Positions 43,991 through 51,672 of a stretch of 64,000 nt of DNA are shown in pieces (position 1 is the first letter of the stretch; every line of letters begins with the position of its first letter). Both the position numbers and the translations under genes were made by a program. The DNA is taken from contig NZ_CP041983.1 of assembly GCF_014522325.1 (NCBI RefSeq), positions 1,240,001 to 1,304,000 of the forward strand, written 5' to 3'. The notes under the pieces are model-generated. The model was not told where the DNA came from. It saw nothing but the letters and a program-made list of their open reading frames with translations, and did not search any database. Source of the DNA: Lactobacillus sp. PV012 (lineage in GTDB: Bacteria; Bacillota; Bacilli; Lactobacillales; Lactobacillaceae).

Positions 43991-44196
43991 CATTTATACT
44001 GTCTCATTTTACCTAAAAAGTAACTTAAGATACTTATGGTCAATAAAAAGTAATACTGAAATTTATTGTTACCACTTTCAAAACAGATAGTTTCGACAGT
44101 TCTAAGCTTGATAAGCTGAGTGAAATGACTGCACCAATTCTTCCAACACTTGTGAGAAAATTTCCTCATTTTCAATTCAAATTATCTTCGACACAA
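43991..44196. other. Intergenic stretch with a possible decayed coding remnant
   Basis: Between two terminators there is about 200 bp with no convincing gene. On the minus strand a short open stretch reads EEIFSQVLEELVQSFHSAYQ then a stop, and looks protein-like, but it has no start codon. It may be the relic of a lost gene. Nothing else is visible. Confidence 0.2.
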
Positions 44197-44235
44197 AAAT
44201 ACCCCAAAATTCGAGAAATGAATCTTGGGGTATTT
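44197..44235 (-). terminator. Terminator of the lactate oxidase-rrf2 operon
   Basis: AAATACCCCAA and TTGGGGTATTT arms, 17-nt loop, with a T-rich tail on the minus strand just after the Rrf2 stop. Confidence 0.8.
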
Positions 44236-44240
44236 ATTAA

Positions 44241-44672
44241 TTAATGGATTTTTTGATGGAGATCAATATTTTCTTTAGTTTCATTAACAAGTTGTTGAAG
44301 AGTAACTTGTTTCATTTTTTCGTTAGCAAGTTTCTGCACCTCTTGATAATGCTTATCTAAAACTTCCGGAAATGCTACACCAACACTACAAACTTGTGAA
44401 GTATTATTATCAACTTGTAGCAAATTTTTCTGAGGTTCAATTGCCTGATAAACATCAAATACAGTAACTTTATTTAAATCCTTTACTAGGTGTGGTTTGC
44501 CTTTAACCGATTCTAATAAACCTGCACTTCGTAACTGCACTAACATACTTCTTACCAAACTTGGATTAGTATTCAAACTGCTAGCTAACCTTTGGCTAGT
44601 TATTTTTTCTCCATCATGTACTTTGAGATAAACTAAAATTTGCAATAAATCACTTAAGCGAGTATTTGCCAT
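44241..44672 (-). CDS. Rrf2-family transcriptional regulator
   Basis: 143 aa. The N-terminal winged helix is clear: LSDLLQILVYLKVHDGEKITSQRLASSLNTNPSLVRSMLVQL, with the recognition helix NPSLVRSML, followed by the long dimerisation helix. Rrf2 proteins that hold Fe-S clusters have three Cys; here I see only one (QVCSVGVAF), so a cluster is unlikely and sensing through one thiol, or of a small molecule, is possible. The gene lies 31 bp after the lactate oxidase gene on the same strand. Two identical-type palindromes in the operon promoter are its probable operators. Confidence 0.87.
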   Translation of the reverse strand: MANTRLSDLLQILVYLKVHDGEKITSQRLASSLNTNPSLVRSMLVQLRSAGLLESVKGKPHLVKDLNKVTVFDVYQAIEPQKNLLQVDNNTSQVCSVGVAFPEVLDKHYQEVQKLANEKMKQVTLQQLVNETKENIDLHQKIH

Positions 44673-44703
44673 TTTTTATCCTTTACTAAAAAATTAAATA
44701 TTC

Positions 44704-45804
44704 CTACTTAATTAGTTTAGCATTCTTTACAGCTTCAACATCTTTTGTTCCTGCTAATTGCATTACTGTTTTGAATTCATTATTTAAGTGTTCCATTACA
44801 CTTTGGACACCTTGGGCACCACCAAGAGCTAACCCATAAATTACTGGACGAGCCAACGCAACTACATCTGCACCACTTGCTAAAGCTTTAAAGACATGAG
44901 ATCCGCGACGAATTCCACTATCAAAGAATACTGGTACTCGTTTATTTACACGTTTTGAAACTTCTTCCAAGACGCTGAATGAAGCTGGACCACCATCAAG
45001 TTGACGGCCACCATGGTTAGAAACCCAAACACCTTGAGCACCTGCGGCAATTGCTGCATCAGCATCATCTGGATCTTGAATTCCTTTGACAATAACTGGA
45101 AGATTTACATATTCTACAATCTTTTTAATATCTTCTGGACCAATTTTTTGTGCACCAGCTGCATAAATTTCACCAATTCCTTTACCAGTTCCAGAATCCT
45201 TAGCATATTTTTCTAAGTTTGCCATTGGAAGTGGGAATTGGAAACCTGTTCTAATGTCAGCTTCTCGATATCCACCAACAGTTGCATCAACTGTTACAAT
45301 AATTGCTTTGACTCCTGCTTTTACTGCTTCATCAAGTAAGGCTTTATTTACATCCCAATCTTTGCTCATATATAATTGGAAAAATTGTGGTGCACCTTTT
45401 CCAGCAGCTGCAGTATCAGCAATTGTTGTATTTCCGTAAGTACTTTGTGCCATAATGGTGCCTGCCTTAGCCATCCCTTCAGCAGTTGCCATTTCACCAC
45501 GAGTATGGGCCAAACCTTGAGCTGCTGCTGGTGACATCATAATTGGCATACTCATCTTAATACCAAATACTTCAGTTTCAGTAGATGGATTTTCAACATT
45601 AGAAAGTACTCTTGGCATAATTTTTACATCATTGAATGCACGTGTATTTTCATTTAAAGTCCATTCATTTTCAGCACCACTAGTGATGTAACCAAAACCA
45701 CCTTCTGGAATAATTTCTTGTGCTTCTTTTTCTAATGAAGGGAGATTAAGAATATTAATTTTGCGTTCATTATCTGATTGATAGTATCCATTTGTAATTG
45801 ACAT
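44704..45804 (-). CDS. L-lactate oxidase / FMN-dependent alpha-hydroxy acid oxidase
   Basis: 366 aa of the FMN-dependent alpha-hydroxy acid dehydrogenase fold. Marks are SPAAAQGLAHTRGEMATAEG, AIIVTVDATVGGYREADIR (flavin and substrate site), the active-site His-Gly-Gly-Arg in VSNHGGRQLDGG, and DSGIRRGSHVFKALASGADVVALARP. The length and GTGKGIGEIYAAG-type loop fit lactate oxidase, which turns lactate and O2 into pyruvate and H2O2. The ATG at 45804 is chosen over an earlier frame start because AAAGGAGG lies 7 bases before it. It is co-transcribed with the rrf2 gene. The promoter is flanked by two 19-bp palindromes, so the operon is probably repressed by Rrf2. Confidence 0.9.
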   Translation of the reverse strand: MSITNGYYQSDNERKINILNLPSLEKEAQEIIPEGGFGYITSGAENEWTLNENTRAFNDVKIMPRVLSNVENPSTETEVFGIKMSMPIMMSPAAAQGLAHTRGEMATAEGMAKAGTIMAQSTYGNTTIADTAAAGKGAPQFFQLYMSKDWDVNKALLDEAVKAGVKAIIVTVDATVGGYREADIRTGFQFPLPMANLEKYAKDSGTGKGIGEIYAAGAQKIGPEDIKKIVEYVNLPVIVKGIQDPDDADAAIAAGAQGVWVSNHGGRQLDGGPASFSVLEEVSKRVNKRVPVFFDSGIRRGSHVFKALASGADVVALARPVIYGLALGGAQGVQSVMEHLNNEFKTVMQLAGTKDVEAVKNAKLIK

Positions 45805-45826
45805 AGGAATTCCTCCTTTAAATAAT

Positions 45827-45905
45827 TGCAATATTTTTTATTGCATTTCTCTTTTCGATAATTAGTATAACACTCAAAAATAAAAATGCAATATTAAATA
45901 TTGCA
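45827..45905 (-). promoter_or_regulatory. Lactate oxidase promoter flanked by two 19-bp palindromic operators
   Basis: Site 1 TGCAATATTTTTTATTGCA (45827-45845) and site 2 TGCAATATTAAATATTGCA (45887-45905) have the same half-site TGCAAT and length, with centres 60 bp apart. Between them the minus-strand promoter is TTGCAT (45891-45886), a 16-bp spacer and TATACT (45869-45864). Site 2 covers the -35 and site 1 lies in the leader before AAAGGAGG. The arrangement suggests repression, perhaps with looping. Confidence 0.75.
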
Positions 45906-45986
45906 TTTTTTGCTTAAAATTTCTATTTATTTTCTTTATCACTAAATGATACACTATTTAAGTATTAAAATATTTGCGTATAACGG

Positions 45987-46019
45987 TTCAGCAAACATTA
46001 TAGTTTGTTGAGCTTTTTT
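45987..46019 (+). terminator. Intrinsic-terminator-like hairpin ahead of the DUF2798-like gene
   Basis: TTCAGCAAAC and GTTTGTTGAG arms with a 6-nt loop are followed by CTTTTTT. No plus-strand gene lies upstream, so it would sit in the leader of the next gene, just after a possible -10 TATAAC (45979-45984). It may be an attenuator. Confidence 0.45.
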
Positions 46020-46040
46020 GTTTTTATTAAAGGAGTAAAT

Positions 46041-46247
46041 ATGGAATTTTACATGAAACTACCTCGTAACTGGAAAGAAAAGGCAATATTTATGCTTATT
46101 GTTTCTTTTATCTCCGTAAACATAATTGGGCCAATTATTTCTCTTTGGGAAATGGGCTGGAGCGTTAAAAACTATTTAAAAGTTCTTCATATTTTACCAT
46201 TTATCTGGGTAGCTGTTATCTTCATAAAAAAGAACACATATCTCTGA
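46041..46247 (+). CDS. Small membrane protein, DUF2798-like
   Basis: 68 aa from an ATG with AAAGGAG. Two hydrophobic helices (AIFMLIVSFISVNIIGPIISLW and VLHILPFIWVAVIFI) follow the N-terminal MKLPRNWKEK. This layout matches DUF2798 proteins from memory; their function is unknown. The stop codon lies in the left arm of a long inverted repeat (46245-46296). Confidence 0.6.
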   Translation: MEFYMKLPRNWKEKAIFMLIVSFISVNIIGPIISLWEMGWSVKNYLKVLHILPFIWVAVIFIKKNTYL

Positions 46248-46296
46248 AGTGCCTCATAATTATTAGCCATAGATTTAACGATTGTGAGGCACTTCA
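46245..46296. terminator. Long inverted repeat between convergent genes
   Basis: Sixteen-base arms (TGAAGTGCCTCA outward, one mismatch) with a 20-nt spacer. It lacks a clear U-tract, so it is probably a less typical terminator shared by the DUF2798-like gene and the Fic gene. Confidence 0.5.
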
Positions 46297-46323
46297 TCTA
46301 CTATATGGTCTCTTCAAAATCTA

Positions 46324-46998
46324 TTATTTCAAAACCACCCCTTGAATCGCATTCTTATAGGTCCACTCTTTTAATTGATCCATTTCATTAGTCTGATAAA
46401 AATCACTTAACAAATCATTCCACTCTTCCCATTTATCAAGGGGAATATTTATTAATCCAGCTCCACCATCAATCATAATTTTATTGGCAAAAATTGTTGC
46501 AGTTCTTTTATTTCCATCCCAAAATATCTTTGCACGCATATCGTGGTACATAACTGTCATCGCCTTATCAGTTGTACTCATATTATTTGAATGCAAAATA
46601 CTAATTAAATAATTCTTTTCTTGTTCAACATTAGGAATGGTAGGAATAAAGGTCTCATCATTTGTAAGAGCCACCATACTATTCCCAGTTCTAATTTCAC
46701 CTGGTACTAGCGCATCATGTAAAGCTACAATTTTATTAATTTTTTCTTCTAATTCTACTGAAGGAAGTTCACTAGTATTGATTACAAATTCCCAGCCTCT
46801 TTTTAATTGAAGAATAGTTTCAATATCATCAGTAGAAACTCCCCTCACTCCCATGCCATCAATAATAGTTTGTGTTTGAGGAAGCGTGGTAGTTAATCCT
46901 TCAAATCTAGAATTAGTATAGACTAATCGGGTAATATTTTGTTTAGCAAGTCTTTTATTTTGATCTATCGTGAGATGATACAGATCGGGATATTTCAA
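46324..46998 (-). CDS. Fic-family protein with substituted catalytic His
   Basis: 224 aa with the Fic core IFWDGNKRTATIFANKIM near 158-175. The usual HxFx(D/E)GN(G/K)R motif would need His at residue 157; Lys is there (AKIFWDGNKR). An N-terminal segment TNSRFEGL (28-35) resembles the inhibitory helix motif of self-restrained Fic proteins, with Asn in place of Ser. The start is TTG at 46998, supported by GGAAAG; no nearby ATG fits. It lies 42 bp after rlmD and may be co-transcribed. Typical Fic enzymes AMPylate proteins; with Lys157 the usual catalysis is doubtful. No antitoxin gene is adjacent. Confidence 0.8.
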   Translation of the reverse strand: MKYPDLYHLTIDQNKRLAKQNITRLVYTNSRFEGLTTTLPQTQTIIDGMGVRGVSTDDIETILQLKRGWEFVINTSELPSVELEEKINKIVALHDALVPGEIRTGNSMVALTNDETFIPTIPNVEQEKNYLISILHSNNMSTTDKAMTVMYHDMRAKIFWDGNKRTATIFANKIMIDGGAGLINIPLDKWEEWNDLLSDFYQTNEMDQLKEWTYKNAIQGVVLK

Positions 46999-47040
46999 CT
47001 TTATCTTTCCTTTCTAAACTCACAAAATAGTCTTCTAAAT

Positions 47041-48387
47041 TTACTTCTTCTCTAACACACTCACTGCTTCAACATGAGGAGTTTGTGGAAACATATCAAC
47101 CGGATCAATTCTGTTAAAACTATATCCTTTTTCTTTAAATAATTGTAAATCACGCACCATCGTAGCTGGATTACATGAAATATAAACAATCTTTTTAGGA
47201 CCAGTTTTAACAGCGGCCTCAATAAATTCTGGCGTCAAACCTTTACGGGGTGGATCCACAAAAATCACATCAGTCTTTAGACCATCTGCTGCCCACTTAG
47301 GCATAATTTCTTCTGCTTTTCCCACAACATAATGAGCATTTTCAATTCCATTCAAAGTAGCATTATTATTTGCATCTTCAACTGCTGGCTTAACAACTTC
47401 CATTCCGCGTACTTCTTTAACATGCTTGGCTACAGACAAGCCAATAGTACCAATACCAGAATAAGCATCAATTACTACATCATCCGGTTTCAACTCGGCT
47501 GCTTCAATGGCTAAATTATAAAGTCGTGGTGTTTGTAATGAATTGATTTGGAAGAAACTTTGCGGAGATATTTTAAATTTTACATCCCCAATTTTATCCA
47601 TAATGTAATCATTACCCCAAAGCAAGTAATCCTTCTTTCCCAAGATTACATTAGTCTTTTGCGGATTATGATTCAAGACAACACTAGTTACGCCATCAAT
47701 CTCACTAATTTCTTTAGTCACTTTAGCCAATTGTGGAAAATCTTTATGAAGTGTGACTAAAATAACCATAATCTCACCAGTAGCTTTAGAACGTCTAACA
47801 TCAAGATAGCGCACCTCTCCCTGATGATTTTTCTCATCATAAGCAGGAACATTATTTTTACGTAAAATATCACGTACAGCTAAAAGCGTGCGATCAATTT
47901 CGGGATCGGTTGTAAAAAAATTGGTCAGTGGCATCAAATCGTGAGAATGACGACGGAAAAAACCAATCTCTAATTGTCCTTTCACATTTCTTACTGGCAC
48001 TTGTCCTTTATTGCGGTACCCAATTTCTTCTGGACTTGGTAAAGTTTTCCCTACTTCAATATTATCTAAGTGTGCTTTTTGTAGTAAATTTACAACCTGT
48101 TGACGCTTAAATTCAAGTTGCTTATCATATTTTAAATGTGCTAGAGAAGCCAGCCCAGTTTGTACCCACTGGCGTAATTTTACATTGATACGGTCAGGAC
48201 TTTCTTTTTTAATCTTTTCAATTTTAGCAAAAGCAAAATTCTTTTTTACTTTTAACAATTTTGCACTAACAATTTCTCCCGGTAGCGCATTAGTCACAAA
48301 AATAGTTAATCCATCTAAATGAGCCACTCCCATTGCTTCATAAGATAAGTCAGTTATTTCTAAATCTACAATTTGATTTTTTTGCAT
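47041..48387 (-). CDS. rlmD: 23S rRNA (uracil-5-)-methyltransferase, RlmD/RlmCD (RumA) family
   Basis: 448 aa. An N-terminal TRAM RNA-binding domain (about 1-60, LEITDLSYEAMGVAHLDGL) is followed by a SAM-dependent methyltransferase: DAYSGIGTIGL binds SAM, and VDPPRKGL and the catalytic Cys in YISCNPATMVRDL complete the RumA signature. The Cys cluster that binds Fe-S in E. coli RlmD (after the TRAM domain) is replaced by RQWVQTGLASLAHL, so this is a cluster-free form. It makes 5-methyluridine in 23S rRNA. Fic follows 42 bp downstream. Confidence 0.9.
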   Translation of the reverse strand: MQKNQIVDLEITDLSYEAMGVAHLDGLTIFVTNALPGEIVSAKLLKVKKNFAFAKIEKIKKESPDRINVKLRQWVQTGLASLAHLKYDKQLEFKRQQVVNLLQKAHLDNIEVGKTLPSPEEIGYRNKGQVPVRNVKGQLEIGFFRRHSHDLMPLTNFFTTDPEIDRTLLAVRDILRKNNVPAYDEKNHQGEVRYLDVRRSKATGEIMVILVTLHKDFPQLAKVTKEISEIDGVTSVVLNHNPQKTNVILGKKDYLLWGNDYIMDKIGDVKFKISPQSFFQINSLQTPRLYNLAIEAAELKPDDVVIDAYSGIGTIGLSVAKHVKEVRGMEVVKPAVEDANNNATLNGIENAHYVVGKAEEIMPKWAADGLKTDVIFVDPPRKGLTPEFIEAAVKTGPKKIVYISCNPATMVRDLQLFKEKGYSFNRIDPVDMFPQTPHVEAVSVLEKK

Positions 48388-48493
48388 AATAGGCCATCTC
48401 TTTTCTATAAGAAATTATTTTTCGTTGGAACTTTTACCTACATCTTACCATTTTTTATCGTTAGATGAATTTGCGAAATTTTTCAATTCATTA

Positions 48494-48522
48494 TTGACAG
48501 TTAATTTTAATCTTGCTATCAT
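48494..48522 (+). promoter_or_regulatory. Promoter of the T-box/NhaC transcript
   Basis: TTGACA (48494-48499), 17-bp spacer, TATCAT (48517-48522), immediately ahead of the T-box leader. Confidence 0.75.
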
Positions 48523-48530
48523 AATTAACA

Positions 48531-48745
48531 ACTAAAGCGACCTAGTAGAAACTTCGTTAAGCGTCAGAGAGCTGGTGGTGATGTGCGAACCAGTCAGGCG
48601 AAGATTTTCGAATTACACCGCGTTTTCTAACCGGCCCTAAGCAGTGCCGCTATCACCTGCGATGAGACACAAGTTTTACTTGTAAATTTGGGTGGTACCA
48701 CGATGTAAGTTCGTCCCGTTGATTAATTTCAACGGGACTTTTTTA
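48531..48745 (+). ncRNA. T-box riboswitch leader with Tyr (UAC) specifier
   Basis: The stem I 5' side has the AGTA element (48544-48547), an apical region CTGGTGGTGATGTG with the GGTG motif, and a returning strand CGAAG. On the 3' side the specifier loop reads GAATTACACC, placing UAC at 48614-48616 followed by A, the usual GAA-Y-NNN-A pattern: a tyrosine codon. The T-box sequence TGGGTGGTACCACG begins near 48689. The terminator arms GTCCCGTTGA and TCAACGGGAC (48713-48738) lead to a T6 run. Uncharged tRNA-Tyr should stabilise the antiterminator and switch on the transporter. Confidence 0.88.
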
Positions 48746-48760
48746 TTAGGAGAATTTAAT

Positions 48761-50131
48761 ATGAAAATTAAAGTAGGATTTGGTGAAGCAGTTACAATTT
48801 TAGTAATCTTGCTTGCCATTTTAGGAACTTCAGTTATTAGTTTAGGTCTTTCTCCCGAAGTACCTGTGCTGTTCACAGTATTATTACTAGTGTTCTGGGC
48901 TAAACTTCGAGGAGCCAGTTGGGAAGAAATCCAAGACGGCATCAAGGAAGGGATTGGTGTTGCAATTATTCCAATTTTTATCTTTATTTTGATTGGAGCT
49001 TTAATTGGGCTCTGGATTAAAGGTGGCATTATTCCCTCAATCATGGTATTAGGATTTAAATCAATCAATGGACAATTTTTTGTTCCTTCCGTTTTCATTG
49101 TTTGTTCAGTGATTGGAACAGCAATTGGAAGTGGCTTTACCACAATTTCTACAGTAGGAATTGCACTATTTGGAATTGGAGTAAGTATGAATATTAACCC
49201 AGCTTTAATGGCTGGTGCAATTATCTCTGGAGCAGTTTTTGGAGATAAAATGTCTCCTCTTTCAGATTCAACTAATTTATCTTCAGCTGTAGCAGAAAGT
49301 GAACTCTTTGCTCATATTAAAAATATGATGTGGTCAACAATTCCAGCATTTTTTGTTTCATTAATCTTATTTTGGATTTTGGGTAATGGTGGTCAAATGC
49401 ACGCCACTAAAATTAATCATACCGTCCAAGTTTTACAACAAAACTTTACTATCAGCTGGTGGGCAATTATTCCAATTTTATTGATGATCTTTTGTGCCTG
49501 GCGCAAAATTCCAGCAATTCCCACTTTATTTTTAAACATTGCTGTTACTGTAATCATGATCTTTATTCAATCACCTCATGAAACTGCTAAATCTCTAACT
49601 GATTTAATTATGAATGGTTTTGTCGCTAAAACTAGTGATTCAACTGTTAACTCTCTTTTATCTCGTGGTGGAATTTCTAGTATGATGGCAACTGTTGCTT
49701 TAATTATCGCTACCTTATCACTAGGTGGTTTACTCATGAAATTTGAAGTTGTTCAAAGTGCCATGGAACCACTAGTAGCTAAGTTAAAAACTCCCGGAAA
49801 ACTTATTACAATTACAATTTTATCTGGAATTTGTATCAACTTATTTGTTGGTGAGCAATACTTGTCAGTAATTTTACCAGGACGTGCCTTTAAGCCAGCC
49901 TACGATAAAATTAAACTTTCTCCACTTGCTCTCAGCAGAGTGTTAGAAGATGGAGGAAGTGTAATTAACTACTTAATTCCTTGGGGAGTTGCTGGTTCAT
50001 TTGCGGCTTCTACTTTAGGGGTTCCAGTTTTAGCCTTTATACCATTTACCTTCTTTAGTTTACTCTCACCTGTCTTTTCAATTCTTTCAGGAATAACTGG
50101 AATTGGTTTAAAGTGGAAAAAAGAAAAATAA
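48761..50131 (+). CDS. NhaC-family transporter under Tyr T-box control, probable tyrosine transporter
   Basis: 456 aa with about 11-12 helices. NhaC marks include GVAIIPIFIFILIGALIGLWIKGG, IGTAIGSGFTTISTVGIALFGIG and SGAVFGDKMSPLSDSTNLSSAVA, the last a strong family motif. The ATG at 48761 with TAGGAG is the start, because frames opening earlier lie inside the T-box. NhaC proteins are annotated as Na+/H+ antiporters, but several T-box-controlled members are regarded as amino acid transporters (TyrT, LysW types). The Tyr specifier argues for tyrosine uptake. That substrate call is inference from regulation. Confidence 0.85.
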   Translation: MKIKVGFGEAVTILVILLAILGTSVISLGLSPEVPVLFTVLLLVFWAKLRGASWEEIQDGIKEGIGVAIIPIFIFILIGALIGLWIKGGIIPSIMVLGFKSINGQFFVPSVFIVCSVIGTAIGSGFTTISTVGIALFGIGVSMNINPALMAGAIISGAVFGDKMSPLSDSTNLSSAVAESELFAHIKNMMWSTIPAFFVSLILFWILGNGGQMHATKINHTVQVLQQNFTISWWAIIPILLMIFCAWRKIPAIPTLFLNIAVTVIMIFIQSPHETAKSLTDLIMNGFVAKTSDSTVNSLLSRGGISSMMATVALIIATLSLGGLLMKFEVVQSAMEPLVAKLKTPGKLITITILSGICINLFVGEQYLSVILPGRAFKPAYDKIKLSPLALSRVLEDGGSVINYLIPWGVAGSFAASTLGVPVLAFIPFTFFSLLSPVFSILSGITGIGLKWKKEK

Positions 50132-50145
50132 TCTAACTACTTGAG

Positions 50146-50172
50146 ACAATGATGACTTTTAGTTATCATTGT
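50146..50172 (+). terminator. Terminator after the NhaC-family gene
   Basis: ACAATGATGACT and AGTTATCATTGT arms with a short loop, followed by TTTATT, 14 bp after the stop. Confidence 0.65.
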
Positions 50173-50219
50173 TTTATTATTTAATTATAAAATTAAATTT
50201 TAGAAAGAGAGAAAAGTTA

Positions 50220-50933
50220 ATGGATAATTTTTCAAATACACCTGAACGTCGCCCTATTCAAGACGTTTCAGCAGTAAACAGCTTTTTAACTAAAACTTAT
50301 ATCATTATGGCAGTTGCAGTTTTAGTTTCAGCTTTAACATCATTTTTATCAACAACAGTTTTTAGAGCAAGTTTAATTCACTTATTCAGTAATCAGGCCT
50401 CAAGTTGGATCATTATTCTTCTACCATTTGTTCTTTCGCTGTTTATCAGTTTTAGAGCTACACGTAATCCAGTTGCTAGTTTTATTTTGCTAATGGTTGT
50501 TGCAGTAGCTTACGGCTTAACATTTGCTGTTATTTGTAGTGTATATACTACTGGTACAGTAACATCTGCCTTTGTTTCTGCAGCAGCTGTTTTCATTACA
50601 ATGGCAATCTATGGAACAGTAACTAAGCGGGACTTATCTAATATCGGTTCCTATGCTACAGCTGCTTTGATTGGTTTTATTGTGGCTACAATAATTAATA
50701 TGTTCCTTAAAAATCCAATGATTACTTACATTTTTGCTTATATTGGAGTTATCATTTTTGTGGCTTTAACAGCTTCTGATGCTCAACAAATTAAGAAAGT
50801 TTATGCTCAGTATGCTGATCAAACTAGCTCACTTGGATTAGCCGTTTTGGGAGCCTTACAATTATACCTTGATTTCATCAACATCTTTATGTTTTTCCTT
50901 GAAATTTTTGGTATGGGAAGCGATAATCGCTAA
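50220..50933 (+). CDS. Bax inhibitor-1 (BI-1/YccA) family membrane protein
   Basis: 237 aa with seven predicted helices. Typical stretches are VNSFLTKTYIIMAVAVLVSALTSF at the N-terminus, YGLTFAVICSVYTTGTVTSAFVSAA, IYGTVTKRDLSNIGSYATAALIGFI and the C-terminal FVALTASDAQQIKKVYAQY with LGALQLYLDFINIFMFFLEI. The ATG at 50220 (MDNFSNTPERR) is chosen because of the purine-rich AGAAAGAGAG ahead and the family's usual N-terminus. Bacterial members (YetJ-like) can act as pH-sensitive calcium leak channels; the role here is unknown. Confidence 0.92.
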   Translation: MDNFSNTPERRPIQDVSAVNSFLTKTYIIMAVAVLVSALTSFLSTTVFRASLIHLFSNQASSWIIILLPFVLSLFISFRATRNPVASFILLMVVAVAYGLTFAVICSVYTTGTVTSAFVSAAAVFITMAIYGTVTKRDLSNIGSYATAALIGFIVATIINMFLKNPMITYIFAYIGVIIFVALTASDAQQIKKVYAQYADQTSSLGLAVLGALQLYLDFINIFMFFLEIFGMGSDNR

Positions 50934-50940
50934 TCTAATA

Positions 50941-50972
50941 AAAAATACGCTGATTTTTCAGCGTATTTTTTT
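50941..50972. terminator. Bidirectional terminator between the BI-1 and TMEM175-like genes
   Basis: AAAAATACGCTGA and TCAGCGTATTTTT arms with a 4-nt loop. The stop codon of the TMEM175-like gene (50958-50960) lies in the stem. Confidence 0.9.
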
Positions 50973-51626
50973 ATTTCTTTTCGGAAAAAAGAATGAAACT
51001 ATTGGGATCGATAAATAAAGGACCATTGCCAAACTTGGGTACCACCAAGCCACTGCAATTAAAATTATACTCATAATTGCTGTAATCTCTAAGCGCACCA
51101 AAGCATGACGATAATTCATTTTTTCCATAATTGAAGATTCTAACAATGGTTTTGTACCAAAAAATCTAACTAAAATACTAAAAATTTGAGCTATCAGAAA
51201 AACGACCCCAAAATTAATTACCGCAAAGGTAGAAGGAGTAGCCATAATCCATTTGGTCATTGCAGGCAAAATTGATAAATCAGCTAGCAATCCTAAATCA
51301 AAGATTACTGTTAGCTTATCTGGTTTAAACCCTAAATAGTCAAACATTTTGTGCAAACTATACCAAAATTCACCCAAAATAAAGAAGGTAATCAAAAACA
51401 CTCCTATATCTTTTAAGAAGTTACCATATTCATTTACATGCAATGGTGGCTGAATTTCTAGCACAATAATTGTCATTACAATTGCTAGTACTGCATCATT
51501 AAGCGCTTGAAGATGTTCTTTTAACCTTTTAGGTGCTTGGGATTTATCTTCTGTAATTTTACTTTTTGCATTTAATAGCTTTTCTTTTTCTTCTGGGGTA
51601 ATTTTAAACTTTCCACTTTTTGGCAT
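50958..51626 (-). CDS. TMEM175/DUF1211-family membrane protein, putative K+ channel
   Basis: 222 aa. The basic N-terminal tail precedes KEHLQALNDAVLAIVMTIIVLEIQPP, which aligns with the TMEM175 RFSDGVFAIxxTLLVLDI signature, here with LND-AVLAI. About five to six helices follow. Bacterial TMEM175 proteins are tetrameric potassium channels. The variant first helix leaves selectivity open. The ATG at 51626 is chosen over an upstream one because GGAG lies 7 bases ahead and the upstream part overlaps the dagK terminator. Confidence 0.78.
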   Translation of the reverse strand: MPKSGKFKITPEEKEKLLNAKSKITEDKSQAPKRLKEHLQALNDAVLAIVMTIIVLEIQPPLHVNEYGNFLKDIGVFLITFFILGEFWYSLHKMFDYLGFKPDKLTVIFDLGLLADLSILPAMTKWIMATPSTFAVINFGVVFLIAQIFSILVRFFGTKPLLESSIMEKMNYRHALVRLEITAIMSIILIAVAWWYPSLAMVLYLSIPIVSFFFPKRNKKIR

Positions 51627-51642
51627 TATTTTTCTCCATCTA

Positions 51643-51670
51643 AAAATGCACTGCAATTGCAGTGCATTTT
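51643..51670 (-). terminator. Perfect palindromic terminator after dagK
   Basis: A 28-bp perfect palindrome with half-site AAAATGCACTGCAA, 3 bp after the dagK stop. The T4 tails are short but the stem is stable. Confidence 0.7.
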
Positions 51671-51672
51671 AA

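Noticed and set aside
48692..48760. N-terminal extension of the NhaC-family protein
   Set aside because: It lies in the T-box antiterminator and terminator; the ATG at 48761 has TAGGAG and begins the membrane domain.
48676..49143. Minus-strand 155-codon open frame opposite the NhaC-family gene
   Set aside because: It is antisense to a clear transporter gene and overlaps the T-box terminator; its Pro/Ile/Lys-rich translation has no family likeness.
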